Shown one piece after another: positions 12,050-25,900 of a stretch of 61,835 bases of DNA; position 1 is the first letter of the stretch; the number at the start of each line of letters is the position of its first letter. The notes under the pieces are model-generated. The model saw nothing but the letters and a program-made list of their open reading frames with translations, was not told the DNA's origin and searched no databases. Made by a program: the position numbers and the translations under genes. This stretch comes from Acanthaster planci (taxonomy: Eukaryota; Echinodermata; Asteroidea; Valvatida; Acanthasteridae), in NCBI RefSeq assembly GCF_001949145.1, contig NW_019091398.1:413637-475471 (forward strand), given 5' to 3'.

Positions 12050-12645
12050 TTAAAGGGACGTGATATTAAAAAAAAAAAACTATCGTCGACAAAGTTTGTT
12101 GAGGGAACAACAACTTTTGATGAGGAAACAACAAATTTTGTTCAGAGAACAAGGAAATTTATTGAGGGAACAAAGAATTTTGTTGAGGGAACAAATTTTA
12201 ATCAACGAAAATTGACACTGAAACAACACCACTGCGGACAATATACAGAGAAACTAGGCAGTTGTCAATATGGCGGGAAGGGAAGCCCTCGACAACAGAC
12301 ATGAAGACTCCGTCGTGGGGACGTGCTTAAAGCCAGCGCGGCATGTGTAGTATAAGCGCGGGACACACTCGCACAAATATTCGTTGCTCGACTAATTTTT
12401 GTTCCCTCAACAAAATTTGCTGTTTCATCAACAAAATTTGTTCCCTCATCAAAAACTCATTTCCTGAACAAAACAAATTTGTTCCCCCAACAAACATGGT
12501 TGTTCCCTCAACAAAAATCGGTGTTCCCTTAAACCTAACTCCCTTGGGTGTATGTAAAATCATATTGAAATCGGAGGATTTGGGACTGTTAGGGTTAACA
12601 ATATTGTTTGCCAACAATACACTGTTTCCTACCATGTCCCTTTAA
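12050..12645. mobile_element. Foldback MITE with repeat-bearing arms, inserted in a LINE
   Basis: The termini are TTAAAGGGAC and GTCCCTTTAA, so the target duplication appears to be TTAA. Both arms carry several imperfect copies of a unit like TTTTGTTGAGGGAACAA (about 12090-12215) and its complement TTGTTCCCTCAACAAAA (about 12389-12530). The whole could fold into a long hairpin. A second, smaller TTAA element (12529-12598) is nested near its right arm. No transposase. Confidence 0.75.
12529..12598. mobile_element. Short TTAA MITE (TTAACCCTAAC family), nested copy
   Basis: Seventy bases from TTAAACCTAAC to GTTAGGGTTAA, with the internal string GGGTGTATGTAAAATC shared with the copy at 27378-27447. 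It sits inside the larger foldback MITE. Confidence 0.75.
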
Positions 12646-14322
12646 AACCACTGTAATAGTACAAATCATCAGCATTTCATGGGAGACTTGTCATGCACGA
12701 AGAGTTCAAGCATAGTTGGAGTTCAGCTGACAAGTGCCCTTATACAGCAGAACACACAGTGCAAACAGGCAGGAACTCATTGACAGAAATTTCTGGAATT
12801 ACAAGTCTCTAGTTAAAGATATAACTTACAAATCTTAAGTCAGACCCAAATTCGAATATGCCAGCTCAATTTGGGATCCCTATAAGGACACATACAAAGA
12901 AAAAGTGCAGAGACATGCAGCCAAAAATGACTACAAAAAGACTAGCAACGCCAAAGACATGATTAGAGAGCTCAAATGGGACACACTTGAAACAGGAATA
13001 AACTCAAGGCTGTTATCCCTCCAGAAAGAAACCCATGGCCTCACTACTCAGAATGCCAGCCATCTACTGTGTGAACAACTAAGATGGACTGCTAAAGGAT
13101 GTCATTATAACCCCGCATTATTCCTGAGTGGAGTGCCTTGCCACCTTAAATCAAATCGGCACCATAGGCCAAAAGATTCAAGGTCACGAGGAACTGCACA
13201 TTGACAGCCACAGCTAGGGTGATTTGTGCACTGTAATGATCACGATCAAGATCCCACACATACAAAATAAAAACAGAAAGCTATGAAAAATACCCAAACT
13301 AAACACAGCCAACGAAAGAAGCATGCAAAATAATATTTATCAACTTTATCGAGCAAACAAATCAACCTCAAAAGAACTACTTAACCAATATGAAAGCACG
13401 CCAGATTATTATGTTTGTATTTGCACCACTATATACAAATGATGAGCTTTTCAAGCGAAACAAAATAAAATAAAACTGAATATACAATAATTTATGATTT
13501 CACTCGGTGATTGCAGATTATTTTTGTACTGACATAAACAGACTCAGCATGCAGAGGTCCCCAACATGCCACCAAAACACAAAGCGTGATACATACCGAA
13601 TCCCTGAACAAAAGAAGTCAACTGCAAAAATGGGCTGGAAACTGGCAACTGATTAAAATGTCCCCTCAAGAAACACATGCATTTGGTAATTTATTGCAGA
13701 CTATTGTAACATCAAATGAAATCTTGTTTTGGAATACTACACGCTGGGAGTAATTATTTGACAACTGTGTCTATTTCAAACTGAAGAACATGATACAAAA
13801 ATGTGCCAATGCAGTCACAAAATCGTCAAAGTTCATGCCAGTTTCCCCTTTAAAGTTGCTTGAAAATAATCAGGTTTTTCGTCCAAATCAAATAAGATAA
13901 TAATTAATATAAATATCACAGCTTCTTGAAGTTTTACAAAATGTACACTTTTCCAGTTGAAAACTTGGGAAAAATTGCACTCTTTATCATGGTCAATTAA
14001 ACGTACTGCCAATCAGTCATGAAAAGAATGCCTGGATGTTCACAATTTGAAGAAAAGTACAACATGCAGAAGAGAGGAGCTAGGGAACATTTGAAACAAT
14101 ATATTCGGCTTACTCTCTCTGTGAAATTAGAACTCTACCTCGAGTTCCCTAACTTTCAAACGATTAACTTGCTGTGTAACGTAGTGTCATCTTTCAGTTG
14201 GACATCTTTAATGCGTGGAGTCTACAACTGCATATCGTTTGGCAGTCTTGCAGCTCCTAATTTTCTACATCTTTTCGCCTGCGCTTGCATTGGGATGCAA
14301 CACAATCTTCCTCACCGAACAT

Positions 14323-16976
14323 CTACTCAGTCCCTTCCAGCTGCATCTTGGCGCTGGTGTGCCATGTCTTGAAGCGGCTGAAGCCAGTGTTGTTTGTCTC
14401 GTCATAGCAAAACCCCTTCCCCAAGAGTCGGTTCTTTGCCTGTTGGAACAAGCTCAGAAATGTGTTCCGGTAGCAGGCCCGCTGAAGGAAGTACTGGTAC
14501 ACTGTCGTGCCCGTGGAATCATCCACTGTGTGTCCCCCTGGCAGGGAGGAACCCTCTGATTGGCTATCAGAACTAACCAATGGATCAATGTCTAATGGGT
14601 CACATGGTTTGGAGGGAATGGTTCCAACAAAATCAGCAATACGGCTGCATGTCTCCTCCTTCTACAAAAAAGACACCAAAATCATCCATGTAAGGAATTT
14701 AAAAAGTAAATAATACCCACCCCCACGAAAAGTTTTTGGCCTTATAAATGAAATATTTTGCAAAAATAAAATTATTCTTCAGTACTTTGCTGTCACTACA
14801 ATGTCATGATAGGTATACATTTTTGAGTTATCGAGTTATTTTAAGCTATTTCACATTCATGTGGAAAAATCCACCGTGTAAATTAATTTCACATTCCTGT
14901 GAAAAACTACCCTTATTTGAAGAGTTTTTTTCACTAGCTGGAGAACTGCACCCAATTACAACAGGCTATTTCTTTTCACACACCTTTGAGACTGATGGCG
15001 AGGAGGGCCTCTTCATTTTCACTCCCACCCCTTCGCTGCTTCCTGGCAGGGGGATACACTCCACCTGAAAGATCGGGAATGCCTGTTGCTGGGTATCCTC
15101 ACTGGAGCTGACGATGAAGAGCACTTCAGGTGTTAGGAGTAGGCACCCCCCACGCTGCAGGCCGTGGAAGGTGATGGTGGTGATATCGCAGTCCATCAGG
15201 ATGTCGGCGTTGGGCAGCGAATGAAGCATCTTCCTACAGAACAAATAAAAACCTATACATCAAGGTTTCTAAAATGGTACTGAATTTATTTTCCTTCATT
15301 AATGCAGGACAGAAGCCAAGAATTAAACTTCACATATCCTTGTCAAACTCTATCGACAGCTTGTGCAGTGGTGAGTTGCGATTTTGGAGAAAGTTTTGAG
15401 CGCAAACAAAGTTCTCATTCTACCCCTCCAATAAAAAAAGGACCCAAAAACCTATCAAGGTGCCGCTGTTTTTACCATGTGTATTTGAGTCTGCTGTTGG
15501 TTGCCATGGCAGTCAGTGATGTCACACATTCTCCTTTTGGGCTTCTTGTTTCAATCAAGCCCGTGCTATGCAGTATACCTAGGAGTAAGGAAACACAAAA
15601 AGAGTACATGTATTATATAATCATGCATGTACACAAATCTACGCAACACTTTCTGACTTTTTGGTTTGTAAAATACTTACATGTCATGAGAAAATAAACT
15701 TGCAGTACAGATTTTTACATTTTAAGATAATTCAAACTGTATGGATGGAGTTAAACTGGGGAATTCGCCTTTGATGCCACCTGATGATTCATAACCATAA
15801 ACAAGGTTATTTGAAGTCGTGTTTTGATGAACCCAAAGGAATTATAAGCCTGCCCATGGTGAAATTCATGCCCACGGCTCTGATTATCTGGTTAAAGTGT
15901 TAATGCTCATCTTATTCACTGATCCACTGCTGAATACCTCTCAAAGTCTTGATCATGATGGAAGATCATGTTTGAGACCCACCTTGTCCAGTTTGAGAGA
16001 CAAACTCAGCAGCCCCACCCAATGGCTTGATGACCACACCCACTAGACCTTTGCCGACACCCCGTATGACACCTGTTGCCTTCTGGGTTGGAGAACTGAC
16101 GTCTGGTGCTTGATGGAAACTTTTAATTGGTTGGTCTGCAATGCCAGCGATTGCTCCTGTATTCATGGTATATGACCAAAAAAACCAAGAAATATTACCT
16201 ATTTACAAAACAAATGGAAGGTCTAAACTGACAATGCACCAATATCCTCACCAATACCCCCATGCCTCTGCAGCCTGTGGTGTAAATGAATTCTGTGTTT
16301 GAAATTTCAGGAGTTATTCCTACATTCCAAGTCTACTCACCCAGTAAACTGATACCAAAGCCGCTCAAGCCTTGTATCACCCCATCTGTCACCCTGTCTG
16401 GCACCTTGCGTCGTTGTTTCTCTCTCCTGGCAATGTGATCTTCATCCAGGGTCAGACGATCCAGATTACGGGACACGCTGGAGGCAAACTTTGTGATCGA
16501 CGTCAATGTTCCTGAATGTGGCAATTTTGGGGATATTCAATCAATTGCAAGACTGCCAACACAAGAAACAGGTGATTTCATAAAGCACTGTTTTGCTGTT
16601 TTACTGTTTTAGGAAGTTTTGAGGCTACTTGGGCATAATTATACTAAGCAGTGTGAAATAAAGTGGTTTGGGCTAGCATGAGCAACTTGGATTACGGTAA
16701 AGTGCCCTCACTTCACGCTAAATTCTCCCTTTTGACTGAAGAGAACAACAGCATGTACATGTACTAAGCCCATGACTTTATTTCCACAAACAAACCAACC
16801 TGCAGAGAGGTGTCGAAGTAAAGATGACGTCCCGCTGGTAACCCCGGCAACAAATGCTGCAGGTCCCCTTGTCAACCCTTCATATGGCAGCATGACAGAG
16901 TCAGCCAGACCACTGCCGACATTACGCAACAAGCCAGCAGGGTTTCCAAGTAGCTCCAACGATCCCAGCACCCAAC
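14323..16976 (-). CDS. VPS13B: VPS13B exons 44-49: C-terminal helical region and PH-like end
   Basis: Exons are 16976-16800, 16511-16341, 16156-15983, 15578-15476, 15233-14984 and 14661-14323. Exon 44 begins GWVLGSLELLGNPAG and contains LPYEGLTRGPAAFVAG. Exon 45 contains RNLDRLTLDEDH. Exon 46 runs from AIAGIADQP to GGAAEFVSQTGQ. Exon 47 (GILHSTGL) is too short to stand out alone, but its phases (1 in, 2 out) fit exactly. Exon 48 contains GCLLLTPEVLFIVS and SEDTQQQAFP, the PH-like membrane-targeting part. The last exon ends after KNRLLGKGF with 19 extra residues and a TAG, slightly longer than the vertebrate end. Confidence 0.95.
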
Positions 16977-19900
16977 CTGAGCGCAAACCCCAACAAGTTC
17001 AATATAACTCAGATATATTACTATACATCTTGTGGTAGTGTTCGACAACACTTTTGAGAGTGTATTCATGATATCAGACAGGATGACATGCGAGAAAGTT
17101 AACTGTTGAGATGCTTCTGAACTTAACAGATGTTAAAGATGAGTGTTACTTTTCTGGCGTCTACTCACCAGCTTTGAAGAGTGCACCAGATGTATAATGC
17201 ATGGTTAGGGCTTGTGCTAGTTGCCTTGTTGTGGCAAACATCGGACCACTGTCAAACTGTCTGAAGGACAATGGTGTGCTATCAGCTGCGATGAACAACT
17301 TCAGTGAGGCGTGGACACTTGCAAATAATCTGATTGGTTGAATCAGGAAGTGTCGCAAGCTGATTGGCTCCTTGAGGGTACTGCTGGCAATGCGGACTTT
17401 GGCTGGAAATCTGTGGCTTGTGATTGCTTGATTTGGCTCACGAGACTTGGCAGGAATGAAGGTTTGAGCTTTGAGAAGGATATCATACAGGAACTGATCT
17501 TCGACGTAAAGTTCCAAGGGTCTAACTTCTACTTCCAGAGAAGCTAAACTGAATGATAAATCCGAGCAGCTTTCCAGTAAAACCCGAGAGACGAGTGTGT
17601 GGTGTTGCCAACAAAATGCTGCCAGCTCCTCTATGGGTCCATCATAAGGTACCTCCTCCTCACTAGACCTTCCTGAGTCTTCCTGATCACAAAGGATAAC
17701 AGCAAAATCATACTTCCCAGCCTGTTTGTATAATTGATTGTCTACTTGGCATGCCCGGGCAGAAAGCTCTACTTGCTGCTGTTGGACAGGGCTCTTTGTA
17801 CCACTTTCAACAAGCGGAAAAGTCAAAAGGTTCATGTCGTGGATAGTGATGCGAAGCATCTCTGACGTCTGAACAAGATCGGTGATTTCATCCATGACCA
17901 TGACAACGACACACCCTGCGGATAATCTGAATTTATATTGCAACTGTGAGAGCGAACTGGATGACATTGCCATTTCTAATGATGAATGCGATGATTTAAC
18001 CCTGTTCAGATTGGAATCTTCCATCCCGACAGCCAGCAAGGAGTTCGGCTCAGCTTTCACAGAAGGCTCTGTTGACGACTGCATCCCACCGCTGCCATCA
18101 CTTTTTGAGACATCCATGCTGAGAGGATCTACACGGATCTGTAACTGTGTCCCCACATAGTGACTGGAGACAAGAACATAGCCTATTCCAGCCATGGACA
18201 CTATCTCAGATTGCTCTCTGCTGTCTGTAGCTAACCGGATGCCCTCACTCCATGAGTACTTGCTCTGATACAAAATAAGATATGAAATAAACCTCAGATC
18301 AGTGTGGTAGTTGAGTCTGTCTGGAGTGAATTCTCACGTTGGGACAAAAGTTGCATGGATGGACAGGCAATATGGAAGATCTCTGTCACAAATCATATCA
18401 GCAGACTATGATTTGATCAAAGAGTTGGAAATTAAGATTTTCACATAAGATTACAAAATACTGCTTTTCATTGTGCAATTAAATCACGCTATGTTAGGGG
18501 AAGACATAGCTTTGTTGAGATGGGTCTATCTAATCACCAAAAAATCTTGGATAAAAAAGAAAACTGTGACGTACCTTTCTTTCTTCTCGCTGTTGCTTAT
18601 GTTGGCCTCGTGGCTCCTCAAGGCTGATAGCTAATCCCAGGAAACTTCCAAGGCATAGATGAAGATGAGGGGTGTATGATCTCTGTCCTCCATCTGAAGA
18701 TGACCCAGGTATTGGCCGCTGGAGGTCATAATGGACAAGACAGTGGGGAAGGACTATAGGAACTGAAGGAATGGCACAGAGTTGCTCCAGAACCTCTGCT
18801 GTGAAAAGATAAAATTAAGATTTATCTAACATACGAGACAGGAGGATCAGAAACATGGGGCTTGATACCTCATGATGATAAAAGTCATGTTTAGTTTTTC
18901 AGATATTCCAACTGACTTCAACAGCATTTTTTTCTCTAACCACACAGTTTTTGAAACTTTGTAACGACAACCGTTTCTGTCCAACTTGCAATATATTTAT
19001 ATTTATTTATTTATAGATAAAAATAAGCTGTTACTAACCCTGATCTGTGTCTTGAAATTGGCTCTGCCCGAAGTGCAGTGGGTAGGAGCAGGCGTTAGCA
19101 ATGGTTACGCGGGGAATGGGGTCATCATCAACGGTTACGTACATGACCCCTTCCTGTTCTGCCAAGACAGCCATCAAGGGTACCGTGGCAACGGTTTCTG
19201 TGGTGGCAGTTGCTTTGGGTGAGGCCTGGCTGAAAATTTGGTTTATCTGTCAAAAATAACAACATTGAACTGACTTAAATGTATGTAGGACAATCCAGAT
19301 TCCCATGCTGTTTGGGGAGGGGCGGGTGGAGTGAACGGTATGTGGTACCACCATTTCAAATCATCAAAACATGTCCAGCAACTAATCATTGAAGAGAAAT
19401 ATCAACCTGCAAAACATTTGAAAATTTTCTAAGCAAATGCTCACAGGTACTGCCACCGGAATCCTTGGTCTAGAAATATCCAGCTGAGCCCATCTACTCC
19501 AGTGAGTCTGCTCCTGGTTGGCTGGGTCTCTGACATCTGCTTTCCTATTTGTCCCCTCTAAGGTTGCCAGAGCCATTGAGAGAAACTGGCTTTTGTCTGG
19601 AGTGTCAGAGGATTGTGGGTGAGAATTTGCCACTGGCTGATTGTCAGAAGGGACGTTCCACTGTGTGATGGGGATGTAGGTTTCTGTGGAATCCGCTGGA
19701 GGAACCCACACGGATTGCAGTGAAGACTCCCGCACAGCAACCTGCTTGTGGAAGATAACAATATTAAAAAGTGAATTAATACCTGTAGAGGAGGTCATTC
19801 TTTAAATTTGACGGCCAATTTTTTGTGTCCCTGTCACATACAAGAAGGGATGTTTATGTTTAGAACACATTTTTTTAATTTCCAGGGGTGACTATACAAT

Positions 19901-22900
19901 GCAAATTACCTGCCAAAATAGTTTGGAGTCAATAGCAATGATATTTCCACGTCAAATTACAACAGGTCGGGTGCAACAGTAACATAAAGTGCCACACCTT
20001 TGGCTTCAAATTTATAGAATAACCTAAAGGTCATTTTTAGGACATCAAACTGCTGGAAATAACACATTTCATTTCAGGTTTGATCTTACCTTATCAGATG
20101 TTAAGGAGTCAAATACTCTCAACAGCAAAGCTTTCTTGCTCGTGTTGCGAAGCACAAATTGAGGCAAAATTGTGATAACTCTGATGTTGTGCTTGACAGT
20201 TGATCTCAGCGTAAGATGTAGAATCTGAAACGCAGAACAAAATGTGACTTGGAAAATAACAATCTCACTTGCTTTTGGACAGTAATACTTATACCNNNNN
20301 NNNNNNNNNNNNNNNNNNNNNNNNNNNNNNNNNNNNNNNNNNNNNNNNNNNNNNNNNNNNNNNNNNNNNNNNNNNNNNNNNNNNNNNNNNNNNNNNNNNN
20401 NNNNNNNNNNATGTCCAACACAAAGGCGGGGGGTTCTCTCCGTCCCATATCCTGCTTCAAATGGTGATACTTGGTAGTAAAGGGACCCTTTTTCATTTCA
20501 GACAAAAAATGTGCCTCATATTTTCGTCTATTCCATCTCAGAGATTTTCATTGACATCAGTTTTACAACGCTTTGCAGCACATTCCTCCACTAAGAGCCT
20601 CTTAACTTACCCTGCTCTGTGCCACTCCCATTCTCTGCACAGATAGTGTGATGTGGATGTACCCCTCTGATATCAGGGTCATAGTTGAGGGGTCATGGGT
20701 CGTTGCTGGGACAGAGGCCGCTACTAGACGGATAAGCTTGGATTTGTTGCTGGTTGTGTATTTGGCTTTGCTGAGCTGCAGATAGAAGCCTTCCTGTTGG
20801 ATTTTTAAAGAATGTGTGAAAAGGTACCAATCTAAAACATCCGCCAACAAAGCAATTTAAAAAATGCAAGTTCATTAAATTTGATGGAAAGTAGAACTCC
20901 GAAAAGAATGCATAACATTTTTACAAAGAAACTTATGTCAAACAGTCCACTTACACACAAGGCTTCCTCATTTATGCCAAGGCAGACTGTTTTGGAATGA
21001 TTTCCAGAGGAAAAAATTCCAACTTTCTTACAGCCTGGGCGAAATCCTTGGAAAAGGTATAGATATAGGTACAGCTGTTCACTATTAATGGAAGAATACT
21101 GATGTGTAGATGGATTGCTCCAAATGGCTGGGTACCAGGGAAACAGTCAATGCTATTGGCTATAACGGGCCATGTCAGGAATGGGCTTCCAAAGCTACGG
21201 CTGTCTTTGTCAGCATGTGTTCATATATTTCCAAACAGCAGTGCCCTAAACATAACTTGCTCTAAACACAAGATTCAGATGGAAGCCTCAGTGAGTGAAT
21301 CTTCAAATACAGAATCCAAACCTTGAATCGCTGTGGGGCTACCGTCTCTCCTCTCGGCAGACACAACAGCTTACTGCCGTCCTCAATCACGTCGATATCC
21401 ACATCTGTCTCGTTGACCATTAAGCACCACGGCAACACATCCACCATGATGGTGTTCAGGTAGGGACTCAGTCGTGTCGTCATCACCTGCAGGTCGGTGT
21501 TTGGTTTGTACCCGGCATCGGCACCAGGGACATTCTGAAGGGCTGATGGGACTTCAGTGTTACGGGGTGTGCTGTTCAAGTATTTTGAGCTGAAAAAAGT
21601 TTCATTTGATGGCAAGTCACTGTAGGATTCGCAACTGATGCCGTCTCTAAGGCAATGAGATGAGAACAAGGTTAGTTCTTTGCATGCAATCACGTGCATA
21701 AAACACATATTTAAATGGTTGCTGAGCTCACTGTTCTTGCATGACCAAAATGTGTTAGAAACTGTTAAGCAAGACGGTCATCCACCCACTATTCTTTGGT
21801 AAGGAATAAATATCTATGCCCACAATGGAACACCCCTCAAATAACCCCAAACTCACAGCCCCAACACGAGGTTTCAAGCAACACTACCTATATAACACAG
21901 GGTACCTTTAAACAGGAGTACGTCTTTGATAAAATTCAAACCCTTAAACTAGTTCACTGAAATAGTTCGACTCTTCAACTATAAGTAATAAGTTTCACTC
22001 AAAAATAAACAGGGTCCGTTTAACCAATCTCAGATTAACTTTGCTTCACTGCTTTTGCTAAATTGACAAACCAAAATATTTGTACACCTTCAATACAGAC
22101 TGGACTGCTTTTTTCACCTATCATAGTCAACATGGTTGAAGGGCCACGCCTCTGTGAGGTTAGGATGCTGACAGTGCTTAGTGATGGTTTCCAGGGTAAC
22201 TGGGAAGGCATCCTCACTGTCTGTGGACAGCCCCAGGCTGAGCTGATCGATCGTGTCCGTGTTGATGGTAATAGGTGGGTTGGATGGACTTGATTGGGGA
22301 CTGGAAATAAAAACGTTACTTTGCTTACCACAGGACATATATTTCCTACATTGTATAAAACAGTCTTTCCGAATTACTAAAGCAATTTCAAACTAGTTCA
22401 TCATAAACGTGTACATTTCTTCTTTTCACTTGGCTATTAACTAGGAAAGGTTAACCTACCCAAGTTGGAATGTGAGGCTGTGCCAGGTGTTAGATGCAAA
22501 CTGGTACATTGACTGGCTAGACCCTCGACCTTTGACCTGAATAACCTTGAAGTCAGGAGGCTTGGTCGACTCTATGTTCATGATTGTCGGCCAGGGGAGA
22601 TGAGAGCGGACGATAAACAAAGGGCTGAGCAGAACCTGCAAATTGATCAAGAAGTTCAGACAATGTCTTTTACTCAGTAAATATGTAAAAAGTTGGTTAA
22701 ACAACAATACAATGGAAGGTTCAATCATCAGAGTGACCCCTTTTTTTTCTTTTTTTTTAAACACACGTTAACACGTTAACCCTAACACTCCTCAGTCCTC
22801 CAACAGGTGAAGGATTGAGGAGGGTTAGGGTTAAAGAACAACATTTAGGTAAAGGGTGAAGCATAGATTTGCTTTTGTACCCTAACCCACTTCACATATA

Positions 22901-25900
22901 TACTAAGCTCATATTGATACTTACCAGTCTTTGTGCATGGTTTTCATGTTCCTCTTCAAAGATGCGACACCACATGAAGTAATTCACACCATCTTGGTCA
23001 GAAACCTTCAAACACAGACATATATTTGTTTGAAACAGCTTTTCTTAATTTCAACACAACATTCTGTCTTTCACCAAAGGAAGTTTTACTCACAGAAGTC
23101 AAAGCAATCTGTAAATTTAGTCTGTGTAAAACAGGAGCTAAATGAATCCAGATTTCGGGAAAACTGACCATACCTAAACAAATATGACATACCTTAAGAA
23201 CAGACTGCTCACGACTCATCTCTCCGCTAGTAGCAAACTGTTCTGACCAATCACCACCTTCCTTGTTGAGCTTTACTCTCACACCAATGATGTCACTGCT
23301 ACTGCAGGTTAAGGAAGGAAGGCTGCTATTGGCTAGCAGGCTGTAGAAGCGTTTGGAGTCAATTACCTGACTACCAATTCTGGCCACCTGGATGAGTTGT
23401 ATCTCAAGGTCCAGGTTCAGGGCATTGGTGAAGAAGTGTTGGCCACAAAAAATCACCTAGAAACAGAGGGGAATTTTTTTCACTTTAAATCCGTCTGCAG
23501 CAAACTTTGGACTCAACTGTCCTTGTCTTTCAATTCATCTTTTCTGGTCATTCTCTCACTATGAGCCTCGAGCTAGACCAAGAGAGGTTGCACGTCTCTC
23601 GGCAACAGAGGCTCTCTGGTTTATGAAAGACTATGAAAAGCACACATTACAGTCGCATCACTACCAACACAATGAACACTCTCAATCAACACGACTCTTT
23701 TCAAAAGATGAGGGGGTGCTTCTGTTCGAGGTGGATACTTATTTATTTCTTGACAGGAATTATTGTTTGATGGAAGTCTTATGCTATTTTTTGAAAGATG
23801 CAAAAAAGCATCAGTGCTGCCTTTACTGTAAGAACTAGTAATCTGTATCTACAAAAGATTTACCTGCCAAGGCCGTTTTCATTTCTTTGTAAAGTTTGCT
23901 ACATATTAAATGCATCCAATAGTTTTCAAGATTCTTTGGGAAAGTTCATTTTTAAGGGGCATGAAGAGGTAGATTTTGTCCAATCAAAGCAATTACAAAG
24001 CAGGCTTCTGGGAGGAGGGGTGGCAGTCTGTCTATCATAATGTGTGAGTGTACATATCAATGTACTCATCTCTTACCTGTTTCTGTAGCGCTGATATTGT
24101 CTTGATCTTGATGAACAGCGTTGCAGTACGGTCTTTGTGCTGTAGCGAGCGGACAATCGTTCCTTCCTGGTCAAGACTGAAGGGTTCGGACCATCGCCAG
24201 TTTCTCCAGCCCTCAATGCAAACATGTAGTCCCTACATTGCAACCAATGCGATGCCAAGAGTCAAAGGTCGCCATCCAAAGTCAAAGTGTTACGATTCAA
24301 ATTGAGTAGCATCAAAAACAGCGTCCCTTTACATCTCCAATTATTAAACCGAGGCGACATCCTATGAATGTGTCCTTCGGGGAGCAGGTATGGGTTCTGA
24401 AAAAACTGGTGGTTTGCACAAGGTACGAGGTTAATCAGAGGAAATAAGTGCTCTATCAAATGAGATACCTGGACCCACAATTGGTAGAATCCGGAAAATC
24501 TGAACCTACCTGTCTGTGGTGTTTGTGAGTTCTCCAGCTGTACTCATGGACTTTCCTGCTGGGCAAAACGATGGATTCGTCTGTGTGGACCTGGCCAAAT
24601 CGCAGAGTTTCATCGGTGTCGTTGCAAATGGCGTAGTGGCAGAAAAGAAGGCGTTCCTTGTTGATTGAGTTGACCTGAAGATGGTCAAAAGACAAACAAA
24701 TCTGTTCTGATTTACAAATATCCTAAGATCAGAGCCTGTGCAAAAAAATTGGATATTAAAATTTGTTTACACATAAGAAAAATCAAGGCCCTTTTCTATT
24801 AACCCCTTCACGCCATGATTATTTTGATTATTTGATTTTGTGGTATGCCCTGAATGGAGGGCTTTGTCCAGCAGCAGGCCCCATTGAACCAGCAGCTGCA
24901 TGGTGAATAGACTGTATGTGTGGTATGCACTAATCCTCACACAATGGTGCGGTAGTAGCAGTCCTCCATATCGAAGGGGTTAAAAACAACGTGGAAGTTG
25001 TAAATACATAAAATGGTTACCTGGATACAAATGTCCCTTTCAAGAATGGGAGTTGAAAAAATAAATCTAGATTGCGAACTCTTTAAGCCTTCCAACTAAA
25101 GCATCTTCAAACCCACCTGGGCCAGGGCTTGAACAGCCATGTTGAGAGAATGCACCACTTGTTGACCTATGCTGACCTTGACTGACCCGAGATCAACATG
25201 ACCTTCTACACTTTCCCTCCAGTTCAAATCCACGGTTGCAGAGGTCTTCGTGGGATGCAGCAGTGTTGCCATGGTGAGGTTTCGGTAGGTTAGGACGTCA
25301 CACTGGACAGTGGTCGCCATCTATAATATGTCCGCATTACTGTAGTTTATTTCACCTGTCGCTTCATTTTGCTACTGCATTTACACAACTGTCGTCAAGA
25401 AAAATGACCTCAAATGTCCTTGCTAAGTCTAAATACATGTACATTTCTTGGACATGTGCAATTCAAGAAAAGGGCAGAGAATGGGCAAACACTGACCTGC
25501 ACATGGGTGTTGACAAGGGCAGATGACCAATGATTGAGAAACAAGTCAGATGAGTCCAGTCGAATGACCATAATTTCTTGGTCAGCAGGAGAAAGGTTGT
25601 CCGACACAAAAGGTTCCAGCCACTTGGGTTGTGCTACACAATAAATGTAAAAGTTGGTTGCAATGAGGCACCGGTAATTTGAGCTAGGTTTGACATTAAA
25701 AAAGGAAAGGGGAATGATAAGCCTCAGCCCCTCAATCCTGTAGATCTTAGAAATTAAATATGTATTTGCTGATTAAGTCCACTGAGTTTCTCCTCAGAGG
25801 ATGGGCAATTGAAGTTCTTCTGAGATGAAAATGCATCAGGCAAATTTTCAGTACGAGGGTTCTCAAAACTTGTGGTGCACTAAAACGTTAATTCAAGTGA

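Larger units (their letters stand above)
11770..13203 (+). pseudogene. Decayed non-LTR retrotransposon (LINE reverse transcriptase remnant), split by a MITE
   Basis: Fragments of a reverse transcriptase occur in several frames: RVVIDGERST near 11785, VSGVPQGAVL near 11835 (the conserved SGVPQGS motif), then NVRLF and WKIKYSQSKCF near 11920-12045. After an inserted foldback element, the region past the RT resumes near 12870 with a match to the common LINE pattern WDPY...QRRAARF..NDY. Its clearest part is an open stretch at 12905-13204 with VQRHAAKNDYKKTSNAKDMI and LKWDTLE. Frameshifts and stops are numerous, so the copy is dead. The clade (Jockey/CR1-like) is a guess. Confidence 0.8.
10361..14322. 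other. Intergenic region between the E2F start and the VPS13B stop
   Basis: Contains the putative E2F promoter (10361 to about 10950), a GC-rich patch near 11310-11350, a decayed LINE (about 11770-13200) split by a foldback MITE, and AT-rich sequence to 14322 that should include the VPS13B 3' UTR. A minus-strand AATAAA (13695-13690) lies about 630 bases past the VPS13B stop. No further gene was recognised. Confidence 0.7.

Noticed and set aside
12327-12645. Open frames of about 100 codons on both strands
   Set aside because: They are produced by the repeat-bearing arm of the foldback MITE.
20206-20646. Open frames crossing the 115-N gap
   Set aside because: Artefacts of the N run. The real coding part here is VPS13B exon 39 (20224-20090) on the minus strand.
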